Below, piece by piece: positions 42,392-50,874 of a DNA stretch of 64,000 nt. The notes below the pieces were generated by a model, which made no database searches, was not told the origin of the DNA, and worked only from the letters and a program-made list of their open reading frames with translations. This DNA is from Pseudomonadota bacterium (GTDB taxonomy: Bacteria > Desulfobacterota > Desulfarculia > Desulfarculales > Desulfarculaceae), in NCBI GenBank assembly GCA_018896025.1, contig JAHIND010000011.1, positions 1 through 64,000 on the forward strand. The letters run 5' to 3'. Positions within the stretch are counted from its first letter, which is position 1. The number at the start of each line of letters is the position of its first letter. A program made the translations under genes and the position numbers.

Positions 42392-42463
42392 CTAACGCTT
42401 GGGCGCGGGTGGACCACTCCTATACCAGTTCCGCCACCAATAACGCCACGCAGTGTTAAACAT
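42392..42463 (-). CDS. trpL: Trp leader peptide 1 (distal)
   Basis: A 23-codon frame containing AWRYWWRNWYRS: four Trp codons at residues 6, 9, 10 and 13. A GGGAG site lies 9 nt upstream of the ATG, and the stop codon is 27 nt before the attenuator 1 stem. The spacing, size and Trp clustering are those of a trp leader peptide. It shares the DNA block TATTGGTGGCG with leader 2 and with the trpE leader, so the three modules look related by duplication. Confidence 0.85.
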   Translation of the reverse strand: MFNTAWRYWWRNWYRSGPPAPKR

Positions 42464-42494
42464 CCCAAAATCTCCCTTGAATTTCTGTATACAA

Positions 42495-42523
42495 AAATTA
42501 CCCCCAAAAGCGGCTTGGGTCAA
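42495..42523 (-). promoter_or_regulatory. Putative promoter of trpDCFBA
   Basis: TTGACC (42523-42518), 17 nt, TAATTT (42500-42495) on the minus strand. The -35 box overlaps the tyrA stop codon, so trpDCFBA can be transcribed separately from pheA-tyrA. The -10 box is weak (3 of 6); TATACA nearby at 42492-42487 is an alternative. Confidence 0.5.
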
Positions 42524-43371
42524 GCACAGAGTGCGGGCCGGCTATTTTTTATGAATGCCCCCACCTGTTCCATGGTCTCCACCAGGGCCCCCCGGTCCTT
42601 GCCCTCCAGGGCCGATACCATGCAGCCCAGGCCTTGCAGCAGGGTGCGGGCCGCGTCCAGGCCGCCGGGATTGTTCAGGGCCAGGTCAGCGTAAAGTTCG
42701 GCGGGCTGCACGCTTTGGCGGGCCAGGAGGGACAGCAGTTCGCGGAACCAGGGGCCGGAGATGTCGCCGTCTTCTTCGAGGCTGTAGCCCATCTTCATAA
42801 GGCTCCAGCCAAAGGCGTAGAGCAACAGATGCCGCATGGTCTGCACCTGGGCCATGAGCTGGTCGTGGCGCTCCGGGGCCATGACCACCGGCCGGGCCCC
42901 CTGGTTGCGCAAAAAGCGCTTCAGCCAGGTGAGCCAGCGCCGTCCCCGGCCCTCGCTGAGAAACACCACCTGGTCTTTTAGGGAGTCCGCGCCGGGGCCG
43001 AACAGGGGGTGGGCCCCCACCACCTCGCCCCGGGCATGGGCCAGCATGCTGGCCAGGGGCATCTGCTTGAGCGAGGAGATGTCCACCACCACGCCCTCGG
43101 GGTCGGTGTGGGGGCCGATCTGCTCCATCACCCCCTCCACCGCGTCCACCGGCACCGCCAGAATGATCATCTGGCAGGAGGCCACCCACTGGGGGGTGGC
43201 GGGTTCGCTCCTCACGTCCGCGGTGAGCAGACGCCCCACCTCCGGTTCCAGCAGGTGGCGCAGCCAAGCGCCCATGCGGCCCTGGGCCCCGATGATGCCT
43301 ACGGTCAGCCCGGCGGCGGAGCCGGAATGGGCAGGCCAGCTAAAGCCGCCAAAATCATCCTCCGAGTTCAT
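42520..43371 (-). CDS. tyrA: Prephenate dehydrogenase
   Basis: A 283-residue protein with an N-terminal NAD(P)-binding motif GIIGAQGRMGAW, the ISSLKQM segment and the HPLFGPG motif of TyrA. It oxidatively decarboxylates prephenate to 4-hydroxyphenylpyruvate for tyrosine. There is no chorismate mutase or ACT domain. It overlaps pheA by 4 nt. No terminator is seen between it and the trpD leader region. Confidence 0.9.
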   Translation of the reverse strand: MNSEDDFGGFSWPAHSGSAAGLTVGIIGAQGRMGAWLRHLLEPEVGRLLTADVRSEPATPQWVASCQMIILAVPVDAVEGVMEQIGPHTDPEGVVVDISSLKQMPLASMLAHARGEVVGAHPLFGPGADSLKDQVVFLSEGRGRRWLTWLKRFLRNQGARPVVMAPERHDQLMAQVQTMRHLLLYAFGWSLMKMGYSLEEDGDISGPWFRELLSLLARQSVQPAELYADLALNNPGGLDAARTLLQGLGCMVSALEGKDRGALVETMEQVGAFIKNSRPALCA

Positions 43372-44489
43372 GACAGCATCTCCCCTACCGGAAACGATCC
43401 CAACACCCTAAGACGCTCCACCTGGCTTTCCAGGGCGGCCAAGGCCTTGGCCACCTGGGGGTCTTGGCGATGACCATGCAGGTCCACGAAGAAGGCGTAT
43501 TCCCAAGGGCGGTCCTTGGTGGGGCGGCTCTCGATGCGGCTGAGGTTCACCCCCATCTCGGCCAACTCGCCCAGGGCCTGGTACAGGGAGCCGGGGCGGT
43601 GGGCGGTGAGGAACACTATGGAAGTCTTGTCCTGACCGCAGGGGGGCACCTCCTGGTTGCCGATCACCAGGAAGCGGGTGGTGTTGTAGGAGTAGTCTTG
43701 GATGCCCTCGGCCAGCACCTTGAGGCAATGGTGCCGGGCCGCGGCCACGGCCCCGATGGCGGCGGAGCCGGGGGTGTCGGCGGCCTGGCGGGCGGCGGCG
43801 GCGGTGCTGGTGGACTCGGCCACCCGGGCCTGGGGCAGGTTGCGGTTCAGCCAACCCCGGCACTGGGCCAGGGCCTGGGGATGGGAGTAGACCGTGGTGA
43901 TGGCGGCCAGGTCTTCCTCGACGGACATGAGCACGTGGCTGATGGGGGTGTAGACCTCGCCGCAGACCTTGAGGCGGGTGGTCATGAACTGGTCCAGGGA
44001 AGCGCCCACCGCGCCCTCGCCGGAGTTCTCCACGGGCACCAGGCCCACCTGGCAGCGGCCGCCCTCCACCTCGCGGAACACCTCGGCGATGCCGCTCTGG
44101 GGGGCCAGGCGGCAGGAGGTCCCGAAGTGCTGCACTGCGGCCTGGTGGCTGAAGGTGAACTCCGGTCCCAGGAAAGCCACTTTGAGCGGCTGCTGCACCG
44201 AACGGCAGGCGGAGATTACCTCGCGGAAGACGTTGACCAAATAGCGGTCCGGCAAGGGGCCGTGATTGCCCTTGGTCAGGTTCTCCAGGAGGTCGCACTC
44301 GCGCTCGGGTACGAAGACCGGCAACCCGGCGGCTTGCTTCAGGCGGCCGATGTCCATGGCCAGGCGGGCGCGCTGGTTTAACAGGGCCATCAAATCGCGG
44401 TCCACCTGGTCGATCTCGTCGCGCAGGGCCGCTATGGCGTCGTTGGCCGGACTGGCCTCGCGCTCGGCGGGGCTGGGCATGGTAGTCAT
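43368..44489 (-). CDS. pheA: Chorismate mutase/prephenate dehydratase (P-protein)
   Basis: A 373-residue bifunctional enzyme: chorismate mutase (AroQ type, about 17-100), prephenate dehydratase (about 102-275, with the catalytic NTTRF motif) and a C-terminal ACT domain with the ESRP motif that binds phenylalanine for feedback inhibition. It converts chorismate to phenylpyruvate. AGGA precedes the ATG. It follows the Phe/Tyr-attenuated DAHP synthase gene by 12 nt. Confidence 0.95.
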   Translation of the reverse strand: MTTMPSPAEREASPANDAIAALRDEIDQVDRDLMALLNQRARLAMDIGRLKQAAGLPVFVPERECDLLENLTKGNHGPLPDRYLVNVFREVISACRSVQQPLKVAFLGPEFTFSHQAAVQHFGTSCRLAPQSGIAEVFREVEGGRCQVGLVPVENSGEGAVGASLDQFMTTRLKVCGEVYTPISHVLMSVEEDLAAITTVYSHPQALAQCRGWLNRNLPQARVAESTSTAAAARQAADTPGSAAIGAVAAARHHCLKVLAEGIQDYSYNTTRFLVIGNQEVPPCGQDKTSIVFLTAHRPGSLYQALGELAEMGVNLSRIESRPTKDRPWEYAFFVDLHGHRQDPQVAKALAALESQVERLRVLGSFPVGEMLS

Positions 44490-44501
44490 GGCTGTATTCC
44501 T

Positions 44502-45404
44502 TTAGCAGGCCAGCCAGCCCTGGCGCAGGGCGGTCATGGCGTTGAGTTCTTCCATCATGGCTTTGAATTCCTTGGGGGTCAGGGACTGGTCCCCGTCGCA
44601 CAGGGCCTTGTCCGGGGTGCAGTGCATCTCCACCATGATGCCGTCGGCGCCCACGGCCAGCGAGGCCCGGGCCAGGGGCTTCACGTAGCGGCGGTTGCCC
44701 ACCGCGTGGCTGGGGTCCACCACCACCGGCAGGTGGGTTTTTTCCTTGAGCACGCACACCGCGCTGAGGTCCAGGGTGTTGCGGGTGGCGGTCTCGAAGG
44801 TGCGGATGCCCCGCTCGCACAGGATCACCTGATCGTTGCCCCCGGCCAGGATGTACTCGGCGGCCATGAGGAATTCCTTGATGGTGGTCATCAGGCCGCG
44901 CTTCATGAGGATGGGCTTGCGGAGCTGGCCCAGCTTGCGCAGCAGGGAGAAGTTCTGCACGTTGCGCGCCCCCACCTGGATCACGTCGGCGTACTCGGCC
45001 ACCAGCTCGATGTCGCTGGTGTCCATGACCTCGGTGACCACCGGCAGGCCGGTGAGGCGGCGCGCCTGGGCCAAAAGCTCCAGGCCTTCCTGGCCCAGGC
45101 CCTGGAAGCTGTAGGGAGAGGTGCGCGGCTTGTAGGCCCCGCCCCGCAGGATGGCCGCGCCGTAGCGCTGGGCCCAGCGGGCGGTGCAGAGCATCTGCTC
45201 GGGGTTCTCCACCGAGCAGGGCCCGGCGATCACCGTGAAGCTGCCGCCGCCCACGCTCACCGCCCCGGCGTGAACCACGGTGTCCTCGGATTTGGCCTCG
45301 CGGCTGACCAGAAGCGCTTGGGGTTTGAGCTTTTGGGCCACCACCCCAGCGGTCACCGCCTCGACCGCCGCTACTTTGCTTTCAATTTTACTTGCCAGTG
45401 CCAT
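44502..45404 (-). CDS. aroF: DAHP synthase (type I-beta), Phe/Tyr-unit copy
   Basis: A 300-residue TIM-barrel enzyme of the KDPG/DAHP synthase family ([39 protein letters not shown] motifs). It condenses phosphoenolpyruvate and erythrose 4-phosphate, the first step of the shikimate pathway. About 50 N-terminal residues replace the ferredoxin-like domain of the other copy. The ATG at 45404 has AGGA upstream; an extension further 5' would run through the attenuator hairpin. It lies directly behind a Phe/Tyr-rich leader peptide and terminator. Confidence 0.95.
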   Translation of the reverse strand: MALASKIESKVAAVEAVTAGVVAQKLKPQALLVSREAKSEDTVVHAGAVSVGGGSFTVIAGPCSVENPEQMLCTARWAQRYGAAILRGGAYKPRTSPYSFQGLGQEGLELLAQARRLTGLPVVTEVMDTSDIELVAEYADVIQVGARNVQNFSLLRKLGQLRKPILMKRGLMTTIKEFLMAAEYILAGGNDQVILCERGIRTFETATRNTLDLSAVCVLKEKTHLPVVVDPSHAVGNRRYVKPLARASLAVGADGIMVEMHCTPDKALCDGDQSLTPKEFKAMMEELNAMTALRQGWLAC

Positions 45405-45461
45405 CTTTATCGTTCCTCTTGTTGCCAGAGCCGACTTCCGGCCGCCCCGCCTGCCCCAAAC

Positions 45462-45501
45462 AAAAAAAGGCCATGGGCGACTTTTCAGTCTGCCCATGGC
45501 C
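45462..45501 (-). terminator. Phe/Tyr attenuator terminator
   Basis: A perfect 10-bp stem, GGCCATGGGC (45492-45501 on the minus strand) with GCCCATGGCC, followed by U7. It lies between the Phe/Tyr-rich leader peptide and the DAHP synthase gene. Confidence 0.9.
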
Positions 45502-45530
45502 TTGGTTGCTTGGTTTTGCCTAGTTAGGCT

Positions 45531-45623
45531 TTAACCCTCCCCAGCCCTTGGGCAGACGGCGGTAAAATAATAAAAATAAAAAAAGACGTCCCCGGAGCTA
45601 AATCGCCCCTGGCCGTCAATCAT
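45531..45623 (-). CDS. Phe/Tyr leader peptide
   Basis: A 30-codon frame containing DVFFYFYYFTAV: four Phe and three Tyr in seven consecutive codons, plus one earlier Phe. All are the AT-rich codons TTT and TAT, unusual in this genome. It ends 29 nt before the terminator stem that precedes DAHP synthase-pheA-tyrA. This fits transcription attenuation by charged tRNA-Phe and tRNA-Tyr. The ribosome binding site (GCGGA) is weak. Because both amino acids are represented, starvation for either should raise expression of the unit that makes both. Confidence 0.85.
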   Translation of the reverse strand: MIDGQGRFSSGDVFFYFYYFTAVCPRAGEG

Positions 45624-45696
45624 TATTTCCGCTCTGCCCGTCATTTTTACTTTAGGTTCCTTGCCAGTCCACTTTGGACCGAGTTGGGTTATGCCA

Positions 45697-45725
45697 AGTA
45701 AACGCCCCCAGGCCAGGCTTGTCAA
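45697..45725 (-). promoter_or_regulatory. Promoter of the DAHP synthase-pheA-tyrA unit
   Basis: TTGACA (45725-45720), 17 nt, TTTACT (45702-45697) on the minus strand; predicted start near 45690, about 67 nt before the leader peptide. The block GTTTTTTGCCCTTGACA that includes the -35 box is identical to that of the trpE promoter. Confidence 0.75.
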
Positions 45726-45755
45726 GGGCAAAAAAACGCCGTCCCGCTTAAGGCC

Positions 45756-46196
45756 CTATTGTTCATCGCCTCGTAACATGGCGAACCAATGCAGGGCCAG
45801 GGCGTAGGAGCGCCAACCGAAACCGGCCACCGAGCCGGCGCAAGCCCCGGCCAAATAAGAGTGGCGTCTAAACTCCTCGCGGGCGGCGGGCTGGCTAAGA
45901 TGCACCTCCACCACCGGCACCCCACAGCAGAGCACCGCGTCGCGGAGAGCCACGCTGGTGTGAGTGTAGCCCCCGGCGTTGAGAGCCACTCCGGCGTACT
46001 CCGGGGCCGCCTGTTGCAGAATGTCCACCAACTCGCCTTCGTGGTTGGATTGGGCAAAGCCCAACTCCAGGCCCAGCACCTGGGCCAACTCGCCCATGCG
46101 CCGATTGATCTCATCCAGGGTCAGGCTGCCGTAGTGCTCGGACTCGCGGCGGCCCAGCATGTTCAGGTTGGGTCCGTTGAGCAGCAGGATCTTCAT
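45756..46196 (-). CDS. aroQ: 3-Dehydroquinate dehydratase, type II
   Basis: A 146-residue protein, the usual type II length, starting MKILLLNGPNLNMLGRRE with the catalytic Tyr region (SEHYGSLTL) and the EVHLSQP His motif. It dehydrates 3-dehydroquinate. It is the last gene of the trpE unit; the ATG overlaps the aroC stop by 4 nt. The U-rich stretch after it precedes the next unit's promoter. Confidence 0.95.
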   Translation of the reverse strand: MKILLLNGPNLNMLGRRESEHYGSLTLDEINRRMGELAQVLGLELGFAQSNHEGELVDILQQAAPEYAGVALNAGGYTHTSVALRDAVLCCGVPVVEVHLSQPAAREEFRRHSYLAGACAGSVAGFGWRSYALALHWFAMLRGDEQ

Positions 46197-47254
46197 GTCT
46201 CGCTCCTTGCCTGGGCCTTTTGCATGAGCCAGGCGTCGGCCAGCACCAGGGCGGCCATGGCCTCGGCCACCGGGGCGATGCGCCCGCAAAGGCAGGGGTC
46301 GTGCCGCCCGGTGATGCTTATCTCCACTGCCTCGCCCGCCAGGTTTTGGGTGCGCTGGGCCTTGGAGATAGAGGGGGTGGGTTTGATGGCCAAACGCAGC
46401 ACCAAGGGCATGCCGCTCGTGATGCCGCCCAGAATGCCCCCGGCGTGGTTGGACAAAAAGCCGTTCGCGTCCATCTGGTCGTTGTTGGCCGAGCCCCGGC
46501 GGGAGGCCACGGCGAAGCCGTCGCCTATCTCCACCCCCTTGACCGCGCCGATGGAAAACAGAGCCCCGCCCAGGCGGGCGTCCAGCTTGTTGAACACCGG
46601 ATCGCCCAGACCGGCGGGCGCTCCGCTTATCACCAGTTCCAGCACCCCGCCCACCGAGTCGCCCTCGGCGCGGGCGGCCATGACCTGGTCCACCATGGCC
46701 TGGGCCTTATCGGGGTCGGCGGCGCGCAAGGGATGCTCGCGGGCAAAGGCCGGGTCTATGCGCTGGGCCTTCACCGGCCCCACCTGGATGGTGTAGGCCG
46801 CAAGCTCCACGCCCAGAGGCTCCAGCACCGCCCGGGCCACCGCCCCGGCGGCCACCCGGCCCACGGTTTCGCGGCCCGAGGAGCGGCCGCCGCCGGGCTG
46901 GGGCGGCAGGCCGTACTTGCGCCAAAAGGTGTAGTCCGCGTGGCCGGGTCGGAACTTGTCGGCCAGGGCCGAGTAGTCCTTGGAGCGGGCGTCGGTGTTG
47001 CGCACCAAGAGGGCGATGGGGCTGCCCAGGGTGCGGTCCTCGGCCACCCCGGATAGAATCTCCACCTGGTCGGCCTCCTGACGGGCCGAGGCCAGGGGCG
47101 TGGTGCCGGGGCGGCGGCGGTCCAGCTCGGCCTGGATGGCCGCGCGCTCCAGGGGGATGCCTGCCGGAACGCCCTCCACCACTACGCCTACGGCCGGGCC
47201 GTGGGACTCGCCAAAGGTAGCTACTTTTAGAATCTCGCCGCTGAAGCTACCCAT
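46193..47254 (-). CDS. aroC: Chorismate synthase
   Basis: A 353-residue protein starting MGSFSGEILKVATFGESHGPAVG, the AroC signature with the conserved His, and containing GGGRSSGRETVGRVAAGA. It uses reduced FMN to convert EPSP to chorismate, the branch point for all products of this cluster. It starts 1 nt after the aroKB stop. Confidence 0.95.
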   Translation of the reverse strand: MGSFSGEILKVATFGESHGPAVGVVVEGVPAGIPLERAAIQAELDRRRPGTTPLASARQEADQVEILSGVAEDRTLGSPIALLVRNTDARSKDYSALADKFRPGHADYTFWRKYGLPPQPGGGRSSGRETVGRVAAGAVARAVLEPLGVELAAYTIQVGPVKAQRIDPAFAREHPLRAADPDKAQAMVDQVMAARAEGDSVGGVLELVISGAPAGLGDPVFNKLDARLGGALFSIGAVKGVEIGDGFAVASRRGSANNDQMDANGFLSNHAGGILGGITSGMPLVLRLAIKPTPSISKAQRTQNLAGEAVEISITGRHDPCLCGRIAPVAEAMAALVLADAWLMQKAQARSET

Positions 47255-47255
47255 C

Positions 47256-48815
47256 TCAGGCCTCTTTCGCTCGGTCCAGGGCCGTGGCCAGCTCGGCGGG
47301 AGTCACGTCGTCCACCACCACCGGCTGGCCCACTTCTTTCAAAAGCACGAAACGCACCTTGCCCTTGATGTTCTTCTTGTCGTCCAGCATGATCTCCCAG
47401 GCCTCGTCCGCCGGAGCCCAGGCCAAGTCAGCGGGTAGCAGAGGCTTGACCGTACGGTAAATCGATTCGGCCTCTTCCCGCGCCAACAGCCCGCGCTGGG
47501 CGGACAGGGCGGCGGCCACCAGCATGCCCCCGGCCACGGACTGGCCGTGCCCCAGACGGTAGCGGTGCCACCCCTCCAGGGCGTGGCCATAGGTGTGCCC
47601 AAAATTCAGTATGGCCCTTCGGCCGCCCTCGCGGAAGTCCTGGCCCACCACTTCTGCCTTGGCCCGCACCGAGCGGCGCACCACCTGGGCCAGGCCCAGC
47701 ACTTCGCCTCCCAACAGCAGGTCCATGTCCTCTTGGCACAGGCGGGCCAGCTCGGGGTCGGCCACCAGGCCGGTCTTGTAGGCCTCGGCCAGGCCCTCCA
47801 CCCGCTGGGACTTGGGCAGAGTGGCCAGGGCTTGCAGATCCAACAGCACCATGCGCGGCTGGGTGAAGCAGCCCACCTGGTTCTTGGCCGTGCCCAGGTT
47901 AACCGCCGCCTTGCCGCCCACCGCCGCGTCCACGCAACCCAACAGGGTGGTGGAGGCCAGCAGGAAGTCCATGCCCCGCTTGTAGGTGGCGGCGATAAAG
48001 GCCCCCAGGTCGGTCATCACCCCGCCACCCAGGGCCAGGAGGATGTCCCCGCGCTCGATGCGCGCGGCCAGCATCTGCTTGTACACCCCCTCGGCGGTTT
48101 TGAGGCTCTTGCTGTTCTCGCCCGGCGGCAGGGTTATGAGCAGGTCGTCGCCCAGCACCCGGCGATAACGCTCCCCATGCAGGGCGGCCACTTTGCGGTC
48201 GGTCAGCAGCACCACCCGGCGCTCCTTGACCACCTCGCTGAGCGCGGCGGCCGCCTCCCAGGAGCTGTGCACCAGGCACAGCTTGCCCTCCAGCTCCAGG
48301 GGGAACTCATCCACCCCCAGCAGACCGGCGGCCACGGTCTGGGCCGCCTGCTCGGCGTCCAGGTGGTCCACCTCCACCTTGAGGTCGCAGTCGGCGTAAG
48401 CCTCTTGCCGGGCCTGGAACAGGCGCTCCACCGCGTCGGCGTCCTGCCACATGGGCCGGGTGGAAACCTCGTGCGGTCCCAGGCGCAGGCGGCAGGTGTC
48501 CAGGCAGGCGTCCAGATGCACGATGCGCCCGCTGTCGTGCATGATCTTGCGATTGGCCTCACTCACCGCCGCCCCGCCGCCGGTGTCCGCCACCAGGCCC
48601 TTTTCCAGGGCCAGTTTGGCCAGTTCTTGGCTCTCCATCTGGCGGAAGGCCTCCTCGCCCTTTTGGGCGAAGACCTCGGGGATGGGCTTGCGCGCGCGGC
48701 GCACGATGCGCTGGTCCAGGCTCACCAAACGACGGCCCAGGGCCTGGGCCAAAAGGCGGCCCACGGTGCTCTTGCCCGCGCCCATGAAACCGGTGAGGTA
48801 GATGTTGCCGGTCAT
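47256..48815 (-). CDS. aroKB: Shikimate kinase/3-dehydroquinate synthase fusion
   Basis: A 519-residue fusion. Residues 1-165 are shikimate kinase (Walker A GFMGAGKST, then FRQME and TGGG motifs). Residues 175-515 are 3-dehydroquinate synthase (NAD-binding ALGGGVMTDLGAF, metal-site HTYGHALEG with the Glu/His ligands). The two steps are not consecutive in the pathway. The kinase's shikimate-binding region is variant (LDQRIVRRARKPI where a DxxIE pattern is usual) but the P-loop is intact. It overlaps aroE by 4 nt. Confidence 0.9.
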   Translation of the reverse strand: MTGNIYLTGFMGAGKSTVGRLLAQALGRRLVSLDQRIVRRARKPIPEVFAQKGEEAFRQMESQELAKLALEKGLVADTGGGAAVSEANRKIMHDSGRIVHLDACLDTCRLRLGPHEVSTRPMWQDADAVERLFQARQEAYADCDLKVEVDHLDAEQAAQTVAAGLLGVDEFPLELEGKLCLVHSSWEAAAALSEVVKERRVVLLTDRKVAALHGERYRRVLGDDLLITLPPGENSKSLKTAEGVYKQMLAARIERGDILLALGGGVMTDLGAFIAATYKRGMDFLLASTTLLGCVDAAVGGKAAVNLGTAKNQVGCFTQPRMVLLDLQALATLPKSQRVEGLAEAYKTGLVADPELARLCQEDMDLLLGGEVLGLAQVVRRSVRAKAEVVGQDFREGGRRAILNFGHTYGHALEGWHRYRLGHGQSVAGGMLVAAALSAQRGLLAREEAESIYRTVKPLLPADLAWAPADEAWEIMLDDKKNIKGKVRFVLLKEVGQPVVVDDVTPAELATALDRAKEA

Positions 48816-49630
48816 GCCTTGCCCTCCAAGGCGGCCAGGAAGCGCGCTCCGGCCACTGGTCGTCCGGTCCAGCGAGTGAAGCTCAGGGCCGCCTGATGGG
48901 CCAGCATGACCAGGCCGTCGCTAAAGCGGGCCCCATGAGCCTGGGCCAGCCCGGCCCATAAATTGTCGCTGCGTCCATAGTTGATGTCCATTACCTGCTC
49001 CAAACGGGACGCGTTGAGTGACTGCGCCCAAACGGCCAGCTCCGGCGATTCCGCCGGGCTGGAAGCGGCGGCCGCGTTGACCAGCAAGCGAGCCTCGGCG
49101 GCAAGCGAGGCTGCCTGGTCCATGCCGATGGCCTCGCCGCCTAGCTCGGCGCACAGGGCCTGGGCCTGGGCGGGCCGCCGGGCGGCCACCCACAGGGGCG
49201 CGGCTCCCAGGCGCGCCAGGGCCAGCACCACCGAACGGGCCGCGCCTCCCGCGCCCACCACCAGGGCGGGACGCCCCTGGGCCGCGTAGCCGGTTTCGGT
49301 CAGGGCCTGGGCAAAGCCGGGGCAGTCGGTGTTGCCGCCTTCCAGACGATCACCCTTTACCACGATGGTGTTTACCGCGCCCAGGGTGGCCGCCTCCTCA
49401 TCCAGGCTGTCTATAAAAGGCAGCACCGCCTGTTTGTGAGGCACGGTCACGTTGATGCCCGCGAAGCCCTCCCCGGCCAAGCCGCCCAGGAACCCGCCCA
49501 GGTCAGCCGCTTCCACGGGAATGGCGTCGTAGCGGCCCTCCAGGCCCTCCTGGCGCAGCACCGCGTTGTGCATGCGCGGCGACAGAGAGTGCACCACCCG
49601 CTGGTCGCCTATCACCGCCAAACGAATCAC
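48812..49630 (-). CDS. aroE: Shikimate dehydrogenase
   Basis: A 272-residue protein with the substrate-binding VHSLSPRMHNA and NVTVPHK (catalytic Lys) motifs and the NADP-binding GAGGAARSVV loop. It reduces 3-dehydroshikimate to shikimate. The GTG at 49630 overlaps the aroA stop (GTGA) and has GGAGG 9 nt upstream; a longer form would overlap aroA by 90 nt without reason. Confidence 0.95.
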   Translation of the reverse strand: MIRLAVIGDQRVVHSLSPRMHNAVLRQEGLEGRYDAIPVEAADLGGFLGGLAGEGFAGINVTVPHKQAVLPFIDSLDEEAATLGAVNTIVVKGDRLEGGNTDCPGFAQALTETGYAAQGRPALVVGAGGAARSVVLALARLGAAPLWVAARRPAQAQALCAELGGEAIGMDQAASLAAEARLLVNAAAASSPAESPELAVWAQSLNASRLEQVMDINYGRSDNLWAGLAQAHGARFSDGLVMLAHQAALSFTRWTGRPVAGARFLAALEGKA

Positions 49631-50874
49631 TGCGTGAGGGCCTCCAAGTCGCGGTAAAAGTCGGGATAGGATACCCCGGCGCAGGCCGCGTCCGCCACCT
49701 CCAGGGTTTGCCCGCACACCAGACCGGCCACGGCCAGGGTCATGGCGATGCGGTGGTCGCCGTAGGAATCATAGCTTCCCTGAGGCTTCAGGGGCGTGGG
49801 GCCTTCGATGAACAGGTCGTCGCCCTCTTCCCACAGGTGCGCGCCCAGGGCGCCAAGTTGAGTGACGATGGCGGCTATGCGGTCCGATTCCTTGATGCGC
49901 AGTTCGTTTATGGAGCGCATCACGGTGACGCCCCTCGCCTGGGTGGCGGCCAGGGCCAAAATGGGCACCTCGTCCACCAGCAAGGGAATTTCCTCGGGCA
50001 AGACCTCGGTGGAGATCAACTCCGGGGTGTAGGCGGCGCTCACCCGGCCCCAGGGCTCGGGATCGCGGCCCTCCTCGCTCACCTCCAGCTTGGCTCCCAT
50101 GCGCCGCAGCACGGTGAGTAGGCCCACTCGGCCGGGGTTGAGGCCCACGCCCAGGGTGGTCACCTGACTGCCCGGAGTAATCAGCGCTCCGGTCAGCATG
50201 AAGGCGGCGGCGGAAACATCGCCCGGCACCCGGAGGGTCTCGGGCAAGTTGATGGCCGAGGGCCGCACCCGCCAGCCTCCCTCGGCCGGGGCGATGTCCG
50301 CGCCCATGGCCTTAAGCAGGCGCTCGGTGTGGTCCCGGCTGAGATGGGGCTCGATAACCAGTGTCTCGCCCGAGGCCTGCAACCCGGCCAGGAGCAGGGC
50401 GCTCTTGAGCTGGGCGCTGGCCACGGCCAGCTCGTGACGTTGGCCGTTCAGGGCCGCGCCCTCGATGGTCACCGGCGGGCGGCCTTCGGCGGTGCTCACC
50501 TTGGCCCCCATGCGCGTGAGTGGGTCGGCCACCCTAGCCATGGGCCGCCGCCGCAGGGAGGCGTCGCCGTCCAGGGTGTAGCGGCCCGGCCGCCCGGCCA
50601 ACAGGCCCATGAGCAGGCGCATGGTGGTGCCCGAGTTGCCGCAGTCCACCGCCGCGCTTGTCAGGTTCCCGGCAGCGCCGCGCAGAACCACCTCCTCGCC
50701 TTGGCGCTCCACCCGACCGCCCAGGCGGCTCACCGCATCCAGGGTGCTGGCGCAGTCGGCGCAGGGCGAAAAGTTGCTCACCCGGCAGGTTCCCGTGGCC
50801 AAGAGGGAAAACAGCCCCGCCCGGTGGGAGATGGATTTGTCCCCCGGCGGGGTCACCGCACCCTTGAGGCTCAT
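49627..50874 (-). CDS. aroA: EPSP synthase
   Basis: A 415-residue enzyme starting [20 protein letters not shown] with the catalytic Lys, the [15 protein letters not shown]-binding motif and the ESDRIAAI segment near the C-terminus. It transfers enolpyruvate to shikimate 3-phosphate. It overlaps the upstream DAHP synthase gene by 4 nt. Confidence 0.95.
   Translation of the reverse strand: MSLKGAVTPPGDKSISHRAGLFSLLATGTCRVSNFSPCADCASTLDAVSRLGGRVERQGEEVVLRGAAGNLTSAAVDCGNSGTTMRLLMGLLAGRPGRYTLDGDASLRRRPMARVADPLTRMGAKVSTAEGRPPVTIEGAALNGQRHELAVASAQLKSALLLAGLQASGETLVIEPHLSRDHTERLLKAMGADIAPAEGGWRVRPSAINLPETLRVPGDVSAAAFMLTGALITPGSQVTTLGVGLNPGRVGLLTVLRRMGAKLEVSEEGRDPEPWGRVSAAYTPELISTEVLPEEIPLLVDEVPILALAATQARGVTVMRSINELRIKESDRIAAIVTQLGALGAHLWEEGDDLFIEGPTPLKPQGSYDSYGDHRIAMTLAVAGLVCGQTLEVADAACAGVSYPDFYRDLEALTQ

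Noticed and set aside
42223..42507. A 94-codon minus-strand frame in the trpD leader region as one gene
   Set aside because: It runs through both attenuator terminators. Only its last 26 codons make sense, as leader peptide 2; leader peptide 1 is in a different frame.
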